64,000 nucleotides of DNA from Pyrus communis (Eukaryota; Streptophyta; Magnoliopsida; Rosales; Rosaceae): the NCBI RefSeq assembly GCF_963583255.1, contig NC_084818.1, positions 7,416,149 to 7,480,148 on the forward strand, in the 5' to 3' direction. Position 1 is the stretch's first letter, and each line of letters starts with the position of its first letter. Shown here in pieces: positions 47,961 to 59,665 of this stretch. The notes under the pieces are model-generated. The model was not told the origin of the DNA. It worked only from the letters and a program-made list of their open reading frames with translations, and ran no database searches. The position numbers were made by a program, and so were the translations under genes.

Positions 47961-49229
47961 ACTGAAAAGTAATAGGGGTGGTTACTTAACGATATACATC
48001 GAGGGCGGCTGGATAATGTATTTTTTATGTTGACAGTGATTGCAGTGGTGAATTTTGTGTAATTTCTGATTTGTGCCCAGTTTTTTAAGTATCAAAACCA
48101 AAACGTTGAACTCAAAAATTAAAATGGAAAATATCTCAAAATTCTAATAATTGAGGGGTACAAATCTTTATTCATTAATTAAGAATAATTGTCGGTACAA
48201 ACTCTCCGTAAACTTCACTTCATATTAGGTTTTCCTTCGCGCACCAGACCTAAAGAAGGATAAAAATATTTCTGACGGCCTCCTAGGATGAAGAAAGAAT
48301 ACATATTATTCTAAAACGGAACTTTTTTGAAGCTGAAACCAATTAAACTTTAGTTGGTGCATCAGCCCATGGTGAACTTGGTACATCCTTGGGGAAGAGG
48401 ATCCTCTCCGGATCTAGGATCTCCACATCCTAACCGTTCATCGTACATCGTACGGTCGGTTTTTATCAGGTATTATTTGTGTTTAATTTTAAATAAATAA
48501 AAAGTCAAATAATTTCTAACCGCATGATATACGATGAACGTCTTAGACGTGAGAATCCCTAAAATCTTCACAATTTGGATCCGGATGAGATCCAAATCCC
48601 ATCCTTGGATATTTCATGTATAGGACTGTCACGTCAGCAGTGCCACATCAGCAGTTAGTTACATGTTAGAAGGGTAGCTTCAATTCCAAGCAATGTAATG
48701 AGAAGTATAAATACTTCTTCTCTTTCATTATTCACTACCGAGAAGGCAAAAGGGTGAAGAGTTCTTAATATCCAAGTTACCCTTCTCTCATTAGGTTTCA
48801 GAAGAAAAAAATTCACGTAGTGTAACTATGGGTGATTATTTTCATTATTTTTCAAAGTATATTTCTCACATATGTATTTTCTTTAATGTAACGTTGAAGG
48901 TGGTCTTTTGTGTCTGTCTTTTTCTTTTTGTTTTTCATTTTCTTTTTCTTTTCGTTTGTGTGTAAAAAGAAGTATGAAGTATGTATTGTGTCTTTTGCAA
49001 GGTGCCACCATTTTTGTACGTACGCAAATTATGTAATAAGAAGAAATGTATATTGTCGTTGTGAAAAGAGTGAAATAATTTTCCTGACCAAAAGTTTATC
49101 CAATAAAATCGAATTGGGTGGGCTCATTAAATTAATTAAACCAAAACGTTCCACACATGAACGCTTCTTCATATGTATATAACCTTGAAGCATGGTTCCA
49201 CATCAATTAAATTGCAAAATCTAAAGTTG
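47961..49229. other. Spacer with a MITE copy, no gene seen
   Basis: AT-rich, with the MITE at 48396-48606. The 90-aa ORF at 48910-49182 is Phe/Lys-rich, follows a T-rich run and has no domain. Confidence 0.5.
48396..48606. mobile_element. Short palindromic MITE, copy 3
   Basis: GAGGATCCTCTCCGGATC on the left and GGATCCGGATGAGATCC on the right, with the family core GTTTAATTTTAAATAA and TAATTTCTAACCGCATGATA. Same family as 4333 and 5082. An inner pair ACCGTTCATCGTA and ACGATGAACG is also inverted. Confidence 0.65.
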
Positions 49230-49560
49230 ACAACCATATAACAATGAAGCCAAATAGTATAAAAGGCACAACTGAAAGAGTATTCTTAATTATATCAAAA
49301 GATAATAAAAAGGGTTCCGGGACAGCTGTTGAAAGTTTGAAACGACACATTGTTCGAATTCCGTTGTTCGATTAAAGAGTGGGAAGAGTTGGGCATTGTT
49401 GGTGACAGAATAAAGAGCTCCCAACTGTTGCGGGTAATGTGCGCATCTTCAATAGTTTGAAAGCACTTTCAATGGTTTGAACGCACTTTCAATGGATACC
49501 GCAGCTAAACCTCAACCCCAGCTCCGGAAGCGATTTTCAAAGATACAAGATCGAAACCAT
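49230..49560. repeat. Dispersed duplicate of unknown origin, copy 2
   Basis: Pairs with 47600-47960 (see there). This copy has an additional small tandem repeat in which AGTTTGAAAGCACTTTCAAT is followed by GGTTTGAACGCACTTTCAAT. Confidence 0.7.
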
Positions 49561-49639
49561 GACTTCAAATGTGGAGAAAAACACCCTTAAAAATGCGCAT
49601 GGTTCTGTTGGCCTATAATAAAATTATAAAACTGCAATC

Positions 49640-49702
49640 ATCCAAGTAGCTTTACCCACTCTCCATCCCCCTTAGTGTAGATAATATCGTTGTTAAAAAA
49701 AT
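49640..49702 (+). mobile_element. SINE-like tail
   Basis: CCCCTTAGTGTAGATAATAT, CGTTGTT and an A-run match the tail of the SINE-like elements at 16310 and 11726 (minus). Only the tail is visible. Confidence 0.4.
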
Positions 49703-50556
49703 GACAAAATATTTATACCCATATATATATATAAGGAGAAATTAGGTTCTCATCCTTCCTTTTGCTACTCCATTGATTCAAACCTTATTCCTTTTCAATT
49801 TTTGATCAAGGCCTTAATAACATCATTAATTATTTCAATAATAAAATATTTTTTATTTCTAAATATATTCATTTAATGTTAAAACTGTTACACTTAGTAT
49901 ATTTATATTTATGGCTAAATTTTTTATCATATATTTTTATTTTTAGTTTGTACCCATTTTTAATTTGCAACCCTTTTTTAATTTGTACCAATTTTCTTTT
50001 TAGTTTTAATTTGTACCCATATTCTTTTTAGTTTTACTTTTTGTGTCCATATTTTATAAAGTTTTATTTGTATTTGTACCCATATTTTTTTTTTATATGT
50101 ACCCATTTTTAATTTTGCTAAATGTACCCATGCTAATTATATGTACCATTCATGTAATTTTTTTTTTTAATTTTTAATCTTAAAATGTACTCATTCTTAA
50201 ATATTCCAATTTGTTATATGTAAAATGTACCCTTTTTTTATATAAAATTTATTCAAAATTTTTCCTAATCCATTTTTAAACTTATATGGGTACATTCTTT
50301 TTTCTTTGATTTGAGAATGTATCCATGTTAAGTTTAATCGAAAAAATTTACTAATTTTATTAAGTCTAATATCTTTTTTATTTTTTTATTTTTTATTTAT
50401 TTTGAAGAATGTACCCATGTTTTGATACAATAATTTTTTGGTTAATTTTGATTAATGTACCCATGTTTATATATACACACACACACACACAATAGTATAT
50501 TTATATTTTTAATCCCACAAATTATGGTTTTTTATTTAAAATCTCATTAATATAAA

Positions 50557-52743
50557 TGACACACCCCGTCCCGAAGGAGGGCATGCTGGCCGTCACGTGA
50601 GAGTGACGTAACCATTTACACAGTTCGGAAGCTTTAAAATACACAACTTCTAAGATGAAACACCCGAAGGTGAGTCCTCATTTGGTCCATTCTGTCAGAA
50701 CACCGTTGAAATTCCTCGTAGTCACCACACCTTTGCAATTCTTGAACCTGGAGGGGCGCAAAACAAAGTTGAGTGGGTCAGCAAAACAATTCTTTTCCAA
50801 ATCCAAACACTTCTCAAAACTTTGTAACCCCTCGCCGTAAAACAAGTATAATTTCCCAGAAAATAAACATATATACGTATGTACAAATATGCCAAACATG
50901 CTCCAAAATATGCCATTCATGCTTGAGAATATGCCATTCATGCTTGAGAATATGCCACATTAGAATCTCATAATAAATGTAAATGCTCAAGCATAATTCA
51001 CATCAATAACATATAATTTGGCAGCCGGGAGTCACCTAACGTGACATGTACCGCTGCATATAGAGCTCCAATCTCAACTCAATATCTGAATCTGCACACA
51101 AGTCGGAACCACCTAACGTGGTCTGTACGACAGGCTGGGTGTAATATATATATGTATGCTCTAGTGCTACGATCACGTGAAGCTGTGCGATAAATCGCGG
51201 GTCACCTACAAGTCGGAACCACCTAATGTGGTCTGTACGACAGGCTTGCACCTAACTTGGATCCAAGGCGAGCATGCGATGCTGGTGAACATACACGTGA
51301 AGGCTGTGCCCTGGCCTCGGGCGGGAGCACTAACACCGGGGGTGCAGATTATGAGCTCTCTAAGCATCTCAAGCTACTACTGAATATAAACATAAATACC
51401 ACTTACCTGGCACTTACCTGTGCGTCCACAGCACCAAATACACATATATAATTGTATGCCACTACTAATGCATGTGATGATAGTATTTCAATCGTATTCC
51501 AAACATATTTTATACGTATATCAAATGTATTTTGTACGTATATCAAATGTATAATAAATGTAGCTTACCTGGGCCTCCTCAGCACCATGCAACAGTATGC
51601 ATAATTATGGTAATGCACATATTAAAATATGATGCATATATGACAGGATATTTAATTCGTATTTCTTTTAAAATACGTTTTCTGGGAAATACGTCAAGCA
51701 TACGTATATATATATATACTGAAAAATAACTGCCCACTCACTGATCACATCGACGTCTCATAGGTCCCTGAACCTCCCCTAGCTTGGTTACATTCTTCCT
51801 CTGTATAATTTTCACCTATACAAAAAGTAACCAAATTGACGTTATTTAACGCACATACACCAAACATTCGTCCATAACTTTCTCATACGTTGCTCAATTT
51901 GGGTGTATGAATATACCACGGTGATCTACACGACGTCACGAACGCGTGACAATTTTCAGAACTCAATTTGGAGCTCTCACGCACCCCCACGCGCCCTGTT
52001 CACGCGCTGCCCACGCGCGCGTCTTCTTCCTCGCGTCGCCGGACTGGTTTCGCCGGCGGTGGGTGTTTTGCCGGAATTTCTGGGTAAACTTCAAAGTGTC
52101 ATAACTTCTTCATTTCTTAACCATTTTCGACGTACTATATATCAAAATGAAGGTATTGACGAGACGAACACATCCATACCTGCCTTGACCCCTAACTCGC
52201 CGTGGATTCGCCGGAAAACCCCTCGAAAGTTCCGGCCAACTTTGACCACGATGATCCCGACGTCCAAACTTCTCCAACGAAGTACTCCGAGGCTCCTTGG
52301 GACCTCACTAAGACATCTACAAGCTTCAAAAGTCCAAAAACACGCTAGTTTAAGTTTGCATGAACAGTACCTAAATCGGATTACCTCGAATCGACATGAA
52401 AACGAAGGATTTCTCACCTGAAAATGGTATGGTTGCACTCGTACGAGCTTCACGAGTTCGATGGTGTCCTTAGTTTCTTCGATCCATCAAGGTTTGGGTG
52501 ATTTGTGTGTCGTCCGTACGTTTTTGAAGAAAGAAGAAGGAAGAACGGAGCTTGGGAGAGAGAGAGAGAAGAGACAGAAAAGAGACAGAGGGAGAGGGAA
52601 TCACGGGAGAGAAAGAGAGTGTGTGAGTGTGTGTGTGGTCCTACAACACTACACAACACAACACTACACGTAAATGTAACGAACTAGGGGTAAAATTGTA
52701 ATTTCAAATGTACGTTTCGATATTTCCGGGACGGGATGTCACA
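50557..52743 (-). repeat. 3' LTR of the retrotransposon
   Basis: 2187 bp, identical to 57169-59355 at a constant offset of 6612 except for base 51505. Contains tandem AATATGCCATTCATGCTTGAG units at about 50908-50955, three double-stem hairpins at 51021-51241, and a GA/GT microsatellite-like stretch at about 52555-52640. ORFs of 172 and 103 codons inside occur in both copies, overlap on opposite strands and have no known domain. Confidence 0.97.
51021..51241. repeat. Cluster of three double-stem hairpins in the LTR
   Basis: 51021-51057: outer GCAGC/GCTGC, inner GTCAC/GTGAC, loop CTAAC. 51102-51131: outer GTCG/CGAC, inner ACCAC/GTGGT, loop CTAAC. 51212-51241: same stems as the second, loop CTAAT. 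Between stems each has a purine-rich left spacer and a TGTA-containing right spacer (ATGTACC or CTGTA). The same cluster recurs in the other LTR at offset 6612. Confidence 0.85.
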
Positions 52744-52756
52744 ACCTACCCTCCTT
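52744..52756 (-). other. Polypurine tract
   Basis: The minus strand reads AAGGAGGGTAGGT directly before the LTR start TGTGACATCC, as expected for the plus-strand primer of an LTR retrotransposon. Confidence 0.85.
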
Positions 52757-54129
52757 AATAGAATTTCGTCCCGAAATTCAAAACAACCACATATAACCCC
52801 TAGTGATCGAAGAACAATCTAGGATACAAATCCCTCATTCGATCTTCTGTCTCCCATGTAGCTTCCTCGACTGAATGATTCATCCACAAAACTTTCACCA
52901 ATTACACTGTCTTAATTCTCAATACATTCTTTTTCCAATCCAAAATCGTCCTTGGTTCCTCAACCAGTCTAATCCGGATTAATTCTCAATAGTTGCACCG
53001 GAAATCCATGTGACGAATCTGCCACCTAGCGACAACGCATCGAAATATAATACATTATGCACCTTAGCCAATTCTGAAGACATCACCACTTGTATGCAAC
53101 TTCATCGATTCCTTTAGTGGTCAAAACGGTCTGATGTGTTTAAGACTTATTTTGTCTCCTTTCCAAATCTCACTATTTCTTTTCGTGATGAAATTTCTAA
53201 AAATGTTGAATCATGAAACACATCATGCTCTTACAATAACTCTGGAAGTAATTCAAGTAACTTCACTTACTCTTCGATGATCGCATAAAGTCCGAGGTAC
53301 TTATGACTCAATTTGCTTTCCTTTTCAAGCCGAATCATACTTTTCTAAAGTGAAAACTTCCAAAATTATAAGATCATCTATGTTAAACACTCGATTAGTG
53401 ACATGTTCAACTATTAATCTCTTTTGCCATTCCTGGCTACTCTCAGGTTAAACTTAATCACCTGAATACTTTGAGAAGACTCATCCATAGTTTCAGGGCC
53501 TACCAAAACTCTTTCGTGATCGAAACTTCTCTATCCAGAAGCATTTCTTCCACAAATCAGCAAAAATCGACACATTTCATGGTCCTTATAGCGTTACATC
53601 GGAAACTGCGCAACTAACATACTTAAGAAACTCAGCAGTTCCGTAACCCAAATCTCTTCTCCATAAAACATATAAGTACTGTTGCACTGTGGTCGTTACT
53701 CAACACTGGAGTAAATGTACTAACTTAGTACATTGATCAACTATCACTTCAAGTTCAATCATAACCATCATATTCTCGAACTCAGCAATCTTTCTTTTTC
53801 CTTTCTTTCTTTACCTTGGTTAATTCTTAATTTTCGTCGTTAACCATTTGAGTCTTGAGTACGACCTTACTAAAAAGACTTAACTTGAAAATTAGCAATT
53901 ACAACTTCTTCTTAAACTTCCATTCTCAACTTTACTTCAATTGATTTCCAATCCACAAGAAGACAATCTTGGCAAGCGTGCCAGACATCAACTCTTACCA
54001 CCGTCTTTTCACCAAGCGCATCAGCTAGAACAATTTTACGATCACCCTGGTCGTACAATCATGTTCATTAAACAATTCAATCCACCTTCGCTGCCTCATA
54101 TCAAAATCCTTCCAAGTAATGGATATTGG

Positions 54130-54132
<3 letters not shown>

Positions 54133-54163
<31 letters not shown>
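54133..54163. repeat. Long poly-T run
   Basis: About 31 consecutive T residues in the interior of the LTR element. Run length is likely variable or subject to sequencing error. Confidence 0.9.
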
Positions 54164-54164
<1 letters not shown>

Positions 54165-54719
54165 GATTCGTAAAAATCTTGCATTCTTACCAAATATAAT
54201 GTCTTCATAACTTCACAGCAAGAATGGTAATCATGACTTCCAAATCACCAGTAGGGTAATTCATTTCATGAGGTTCCTTTTGTCGTGAAACGTATGTAAT
54301 CACCCTAACATTTGCATCATCATGCATCCAATACCATTCAAGAAACATCACTAAAAACTTATGATTACCACTATTCTCTGGGAATACTAAATTACGTGCA
54401 TGAGTGAGGAAATGCTTCAGTTATTGAATCCTTTGCTCACAATTTCCTTCCCACTCATACATAACCTCTTTTCTCAACAATCTCGTCAATGACAAAGCAA
54501 TGACTGAAAAATCTTTCACAACCATCCGAGATAGTCTGGTAAGCTAAGAAATTCCGAATCTTAATTACGGCTCGTGGTTATTCCAATTTCTCAATTCCTG
54601 CTGCCTTTTAAGGATTCACTTGAATACCTTCAGCAGATATAGCAATCTTAGAATGCCACTTAATTCATTTAACTTTAGCATTTGCTAAACTTAGCATACA
54701 ACCAACGTTCTAACAATCT

Positions 54720-54908
54720 TTACTTCACCGACTTAATATGTTTACATGCTCTGCTCTGGCTCAGAATGTACCAGAATATCGTCCATGAAAATGATAACAA
54801 TTTATCAAGGCATTCCTGGAATACTTCATCCATCAACTTATGAAACAGCATGAGTATCCGCATAGCATCACCAAAATTTATAAAGACTATAACAAGTCCA
54901 GAAAACAA
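54720..54908 (-). pseudogene. Reverse transcriptase remnant (YxDD region)
   Basis: One frame reads MLFHKLMDEVFQECLDK. A shifted frame just after it reads FMDDILVHSEPEQS, the equivalent of the catalytic YVDDIL/FIDDIL motif of Ty3/gypsy reverse transcriptases. A frameshift between them and stops soon after make it non-functional. Confidence 0.75.
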
Positions 54909-55877
54909 TCTTAGGATCGACGTCGCTCAAAATCTTCAATTGGTAATGGACAGACTTCAAGTCGATCTTTGAAATTACACAAATACCTCTGAGCTGATTC
55001 ATTAAACATCAGTACACCATCATGGATAACGGTTCTCAATCGTTACCCGATTCCATGGTCTATAATCAATGGATAGTCTTTAAAGTCCATTTTCTTTTTC
55101 ACCAACGAACTGGGCTCCTCAAAAGTGTTATATTAGGTTGAATGAAACTTTTATCAACCAATTCTTTCAACTAAATTTCCAATTCTCTTAACTCATCATG
55201 AACTAATCTCTAACATAAAATTTTATACCTGGAAACAAATCAATATTGATCTTCACATTTCTGCCTGAAGGCAATCCAGGTAAACTTTCAGGGAAAACAT
55301 TGAAAAAGTGTCTAATCCCTTTTACATTTTTCATATTAGTAGGAGCAACATTATGTAGTACCGCATAAGATGAGTACCCTTGTAACCTTCTGATAACAAT
55401 CTCTTTGCTCTCACAGCAATGTTAACGGCCTAACTCAATCCACTTTGCCTGCCCACCATAGTAATCTCTGATTAATCAAATCGATGGAAAGTAACTAAGT
55501 TCCCGTAGTAATCCATCTTGTCATGATTTAACGCCATTAAACTGTGCCAAAAATCACTTTCAGTTCCTCGATATCCCACAAAATAAAATTCACTGGTATA
55601 ACTTTAACTTTCACCTTTATTGAACACCTTGAATAACACCAACTCATGTAGGTAACCTACTTGTTTACTTGCTTAACAGATCCAACCAATAAGTTATAAA
55701 TATTACGGTCTGCAGCCCGCAATACAGATAAATCACTGTTGTCTCGATAAGTAAGCAACAATTCCTGAAGGTGTTACATTTCCATCTTACTCCACACAGG
55801 GATATTTACATATAAACACCTCAATCATGCTCCATCATCACTTTCTTTGGCAACATCATCCATAATACGAAATACAT

Positions 55878-56032
55878 CAGCCAAAGTCAACTAGAATGAC
55901 TTGTACGGCTGATTCTCTAGCTCAACTATTTATGCTAGCATACTAGCCGGAGTTACCTATAGTAACCTATACGACTTACTCATCAATTCCTCATGTGTCA
56001 GCCGGATCCACCTTTCGTGGTCTGTTCGGCTG
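55878..56032. repeat. Cluster of three related hairpins in the element interior
   Basis: 55878-55911: outer CAGCC/GGCTG, inner AGTCA/TGACT. 55945-55977: inner GTTAC/GTAAC, loop CTATA, outer pairing weak. 55999-56032: outer CAGCCG/CGGCTG, inner CCAC/GTGG. Spacing is about 60 bp. The plan (outer stem, inner stem, short C/T-led loop in most, TGTA- or TGTT-type right spacer) follows that of the LTR cluster at 51021-51241. Confidence 0.75.
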
Positions 56033-56602
56033 AACATTCAACTTATCAAACATCTTGGCACCCACAATTCATATAACCCAAACTAATGATCCAAACACCT
56101 GCTGGACTGATATTGGTGGTATCAAGGAAACTGTCGGGTAATAACTAATTCTAGGGACAATTCATAACTCTATATCCCTTCTGTCTATACAAACACATTC
56201 ACTGATTCCACACTTTCCAAAGTGTTTAGTCTTGTACCTGCTGCACAAGGTACATTTCCCTGACTCGAGTCACCTTGACTCTGAATCTGGAATTTCCAGT
56301 AAATCTATCTCTTTGACTTTGACCAATGGCATTAAAACCTCAGTTGGAAGAATTAGCTTTAGCTTCACTTCTCTTGAAGCTCTGAATCTTTCTATATTCT
56401 TGATATGACGAATCATTAACTTTATCGTCCTCTTTTGATTCCCATTCTTTTATCATTCTTCTTTACTCTCGCTGAACATGTTCTCAGAGTCCTCAAGGCT
56501 CAACAGCATCTTGTATACTCTTGGTAAGAATTACAATGGATAGTGGTCACCCAAAATACCACTGCCTTATGCCACCCAGCCTAAAACAATATAACACTTC
56601 AA

Positions 56603-56833
56603 TCAAAATAGCAGCAATATTCGAATGGGACGAGGCAAGTCTGAGAACTTTCTATAATACTCATTGATCGTCAGCTTTCCTTGTCTCACATTTGCAAACT
56701 CTTGCTTTCTACCATCATAAGATGCCGAAAGAATAATTCTTTTCTTTAAACAAGTCCTTAAACAATTCTCAATCGGCTGTTTCCTTCGGTGACAACGAGT
56801 TATACTCCTGTTTCCACCAGGATACAAGTTCAT
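56603..56833 (-). pseudogene. gag remnant
   Basis: The 76-codon minus-strand frame contains QEFANVRQGKLTINEYYRKF followed by SDLPR. This resembles the retrotransposon gag motif in which Phe, Leu/Val-x-Gln-Gly and Tyr-x-x-x-Phe are conserved. The frame is cut off on both sides by stops. Confidence 0.7.
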
Positions 56834-57154
56834 AACTCAAACCAGGTAGTCGTCTCAACCCTTCTGTCAAAAGGGAGATTCCTTTGACTTGCATAATCTA
56901 AAACATCTTTTCCAATTAGTTAATCCATCACTTTGCTCCCTCAGGTTCATCATTTCATAAGGTGATTCAAATTCAACTCATAACCCATCTTAAAATGTCC
57001 CTTTTTGATAATATACTGAATCACCAAAATAATAGTTTCCCCTAATAGCTAAATCAGGGAGACTAAATTCCTCTAACTACGTGGTTTGCTACGAGGCGGT
57101 GTAGTTCTGACAGAATTCACTAGAACTTTTCAAGATGTCCAAGATTGAAACTAG

Positions 57155-57166
57155 GCTCTGATACCA
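57155..57166 (-). other. Primer-binding site for initiator tRNA-Met
   Basis: The minus strand reads TGGTATCAGAGC two bases from the LTR end. This is the classic plant PBS complementary to the 3' end of initiator methionine tRNA. It fixes the direction of the element. Confidence 0.93.
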
Positions 57167-57168
57167 AC

Positions 57169-59355
57169 TGACACACCCCGTCCCGAAGGAGGGCATGCTG
57201 GCCGTCACGTGAGAGTGACGTAACCATTTACACAGTTCGGAAGCTTTAAAATACACAACTTCTAAGATGAAACACCCGAAGGTGAGTCCTCATTTGGTCC
57301 ATTCTGTCAGAACACCGTTGAAATTCCTCGTAGTCACCACACCTTTGCAATTCTTGAACCTGGAGGGGCGCAAAACAAAGTTGAGTGGGTCAGCAAAACA
57401 ATTCTTTTCCAAATCCAAACACTTCTCAAAACTTTGTAACCCCTCGCCGTAAAACAAGTATAATTTCCCAGAAAATAAACATATATACGTATGTACAAAT
57501 ATGCCAAACATGCTCCAAAATATGCCATTCATGCTTGAGAATATGCCATTCATGCTTGAGAATATGCCACATTAGAATCTCATAATAAATGTAAATGCTC
57601 AAGCATAATTCACATCAATAACATATAATTTGGCAGCCGGGAGTCACCTAACGTGACATGTACCGCTGCATATAGAGCTCCAATCTCAACTCAATATCTG
57701 AATCTGCACACAAGTCGGAACCACCTAACGTGGTCTGTACGACAGGCTGGGTGTAATATATATATGTATGCTCTAGTGCTACGATCACGTGAAGCTGTGC
57801 GATAAATCGCGGGTCACCTACAAGTCGGAACCACCTAATGTGGTCTGTACGACAGGCTTGCACCTAACTTGGATCCAAGGCGAGCATGCGATGCTGGTGA
57901 ACATACACGTGAAGGCTGTGCCCTGGCCTCGGGCGGGAGCACTAACACCGGGGGTGCAGATTATGAGCTCTCTAAGCATCTCAAGCTACTACTGAATATA
58001 AACATAAATACCACTTACCTGGCACTTACCTGTGCGTCCACAGCACCAAATACACATATATAATTGTATGCCACTACTAATGCATGTGATGATAGTATTT
58101 CAATCGTATTCCAAACGTATTTTATACGTATATCAAATGTATTTTGTACGTATATCAAATGTATAATAAATGTAGCTTACCTGGGCCTCCTCAGCACCAT
58201 GCAACAGTATGCATAATTATGGTAATGCACATATTAAAATATGATGCATATATGACAGGATATTTAATTCGTATTTCTTTTAAAATACGTTTTCTGGGAA
58301 ATACGTCAAGCATACGTATATATATATATACTGAAAAATAACTGCCCACTCACTGATCACATCGACGTCTCATAGGTCCCTGAACCTCCCCTAGCTTGGT
58401 TACATTCTTCCTCTGTATAATTTTCACCTATACAAAAAGTAACCAAATTGACGTTATTTAACGCACATACACCAAACATTCGTCCATAACTTTCTCATAC
58501 GTTGCTCAATTTGGGTGTATGAATATACCACGGTGATCTACACGACGTCACGAACGCGTGACAATTTTCAGAACTCAATTTGGAGCTCTCACGCACCCCC
58601 ACGCGCCCTGTTCACGCGCTGCCCACGCGCGCGTCTTCTTCCTCGCGTCGCCGGACTGGTTTCGCCGGCGGTGGGTGTTTTGCCGGAATTTCTGGGTAAA
58701 CTTCAAAGTGTCATAACTTCTTCATTTCTTAACCATTTTCGACGTACTATATATCAAAATGAAGGTATTGACGAGACGAACACATCCATACCTGCCTTGA
58801 CCCCTAACTCGCCGTGGATTCGCCGGAAAACCCCTCGAAAGTTCCGGCCAACTTTGACCACGATGATCCCGACGTCCAAACTTCTCCAACGAAGTACTCC
58901 GAGGCTCCTTGGGACCTCACTAAGACATCTACAAGCTTCAAAAGTCCAAAAACACGCTAGTTTAAGTTTGCATGAACAGTACCTAAATCGGATTACCTCG
59001 AATCGACATGAAAACGAAGGATTTCTCACCTGAAAATGGTATGGTTGCACTCGTACGAGCTTCACGAGTTCGATGGTGTCCTTAGTTTCTTCGATCCATC
59101 AAGGTTTGGGTGATTTGTGTGTCGTCCGTACGTTTTTGAAGAAAGAAGAAGGAAGAACGGAGCTTGGGAGAGAGAGAGAGAAGAGACAGAAAAGAGACAG
59201 AGGGAGAGGGAATCACGGGAGAGAAAGAGAGTGTGTGAGTGTGTGTGTGGTCCTACAACACTACACAACACAACACTACACGTAAATGTAACGAACTAGG
59301 GGTAAAATTGTAATTTCAAATGTACGTTTCGATATTTCCGGGACGGGATGTCACA
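57169..59355 (-). repeat. 5' LTR of the retrotransposon
   Basis: 2187 bp, the partner of 50557-52743. It directly precedes the primer-binding site on the minus strand, so it is the 5' LTR and would hold the promoter. Hairpin copies lie at 57633-57669, 57714-57743 and 57824-57853. Confidence 0.97.
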
Positions 59356-59665
59356 TAAACAACTATAAATTTCAATTTTTAATTTAAAAAATATAGTAAC
59401 GTACATAGAAATAAATTATCACATTAATTTCAGGGACTTGGATCAAAAATTGAAAACCAACAAGGTTTCAGTTAAAGAATATTCATAGCTAAGGACCGCA
59501 TCCGAAGTCTCCCTATAAATAATATGCGTTTAGTTTATAGATTTTTATTATCAGCGTGTTCTTTACTTTTGCATAAAAATAAGCAGTACGAGAGAAACAT
59601 GATCACTTAGGGCATTACCTAGTCACTAAAAGAAGATATGTAGTTTGCTCACATATATAAAGTCA

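Larger units (their letters stand above)
50557..59355 (-). mobile_element. LTR retrotransposon, Ty3/gypsy-like, full length, coding-dead
   Basis: Two 2187-bp direct repeats (50557-52743 and 57169-59355) flank a 4425-bp interior. On the minus strand the LTR begins TGTGACATCCCGTCCCGG and ends GGGGTGTGTCA. The 5' LTR is the right-hand one, since the PBS follows it at 57166-57155. The polypurine tract lies next to the left LTR at 52756-52744. Broken gag (about 56833-56603) and RT (about 54908-54720) pieces come in the expected order for this strand. By eye the LTRs differ at one base (A at 51505, G at 58117). No ORF in the interior exceeds about 90 codons. The target duplication is TAAA, or ATAAA if the last LTR base is shared. 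Confidence 0.95.
49735..59515 (-). mobile_element. MITE with GGGTACATT repeats, copy 2, split by the LTR retrotransposon
   Basis: Parts 49735-50556 and 59356-59515 together match copy 1 (46425-47330) in inverse direction: many TGTACCC motifs on the plus strand, and the right end ATAGCTAAGGACCGCATCCG opposite GGATGCGGTCCATGACTAT of copy 1. The LTR element 50557-59355 lies between. Its flanks TAAA (50553-50556) and TAAA (59356-59359) mark the insertion site. Confidence 0.65.

Noticed and set aside
50889..51241. A CRISPR-like array from the regularly repeated units in the LTR
   Set aside because: This is a plant retrotransposon. The units are tandem or hairpin repeats without unique spacers of constant length and without any cas-like gene.
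51903..52453. 172- and 103-codon ORFs inside the LTR (and their copies at 58515-59065)
   Set aside because: They lie on opposite strands over the same bases, show no known domain, and appear in both LTRs only because the LTRs are identical.
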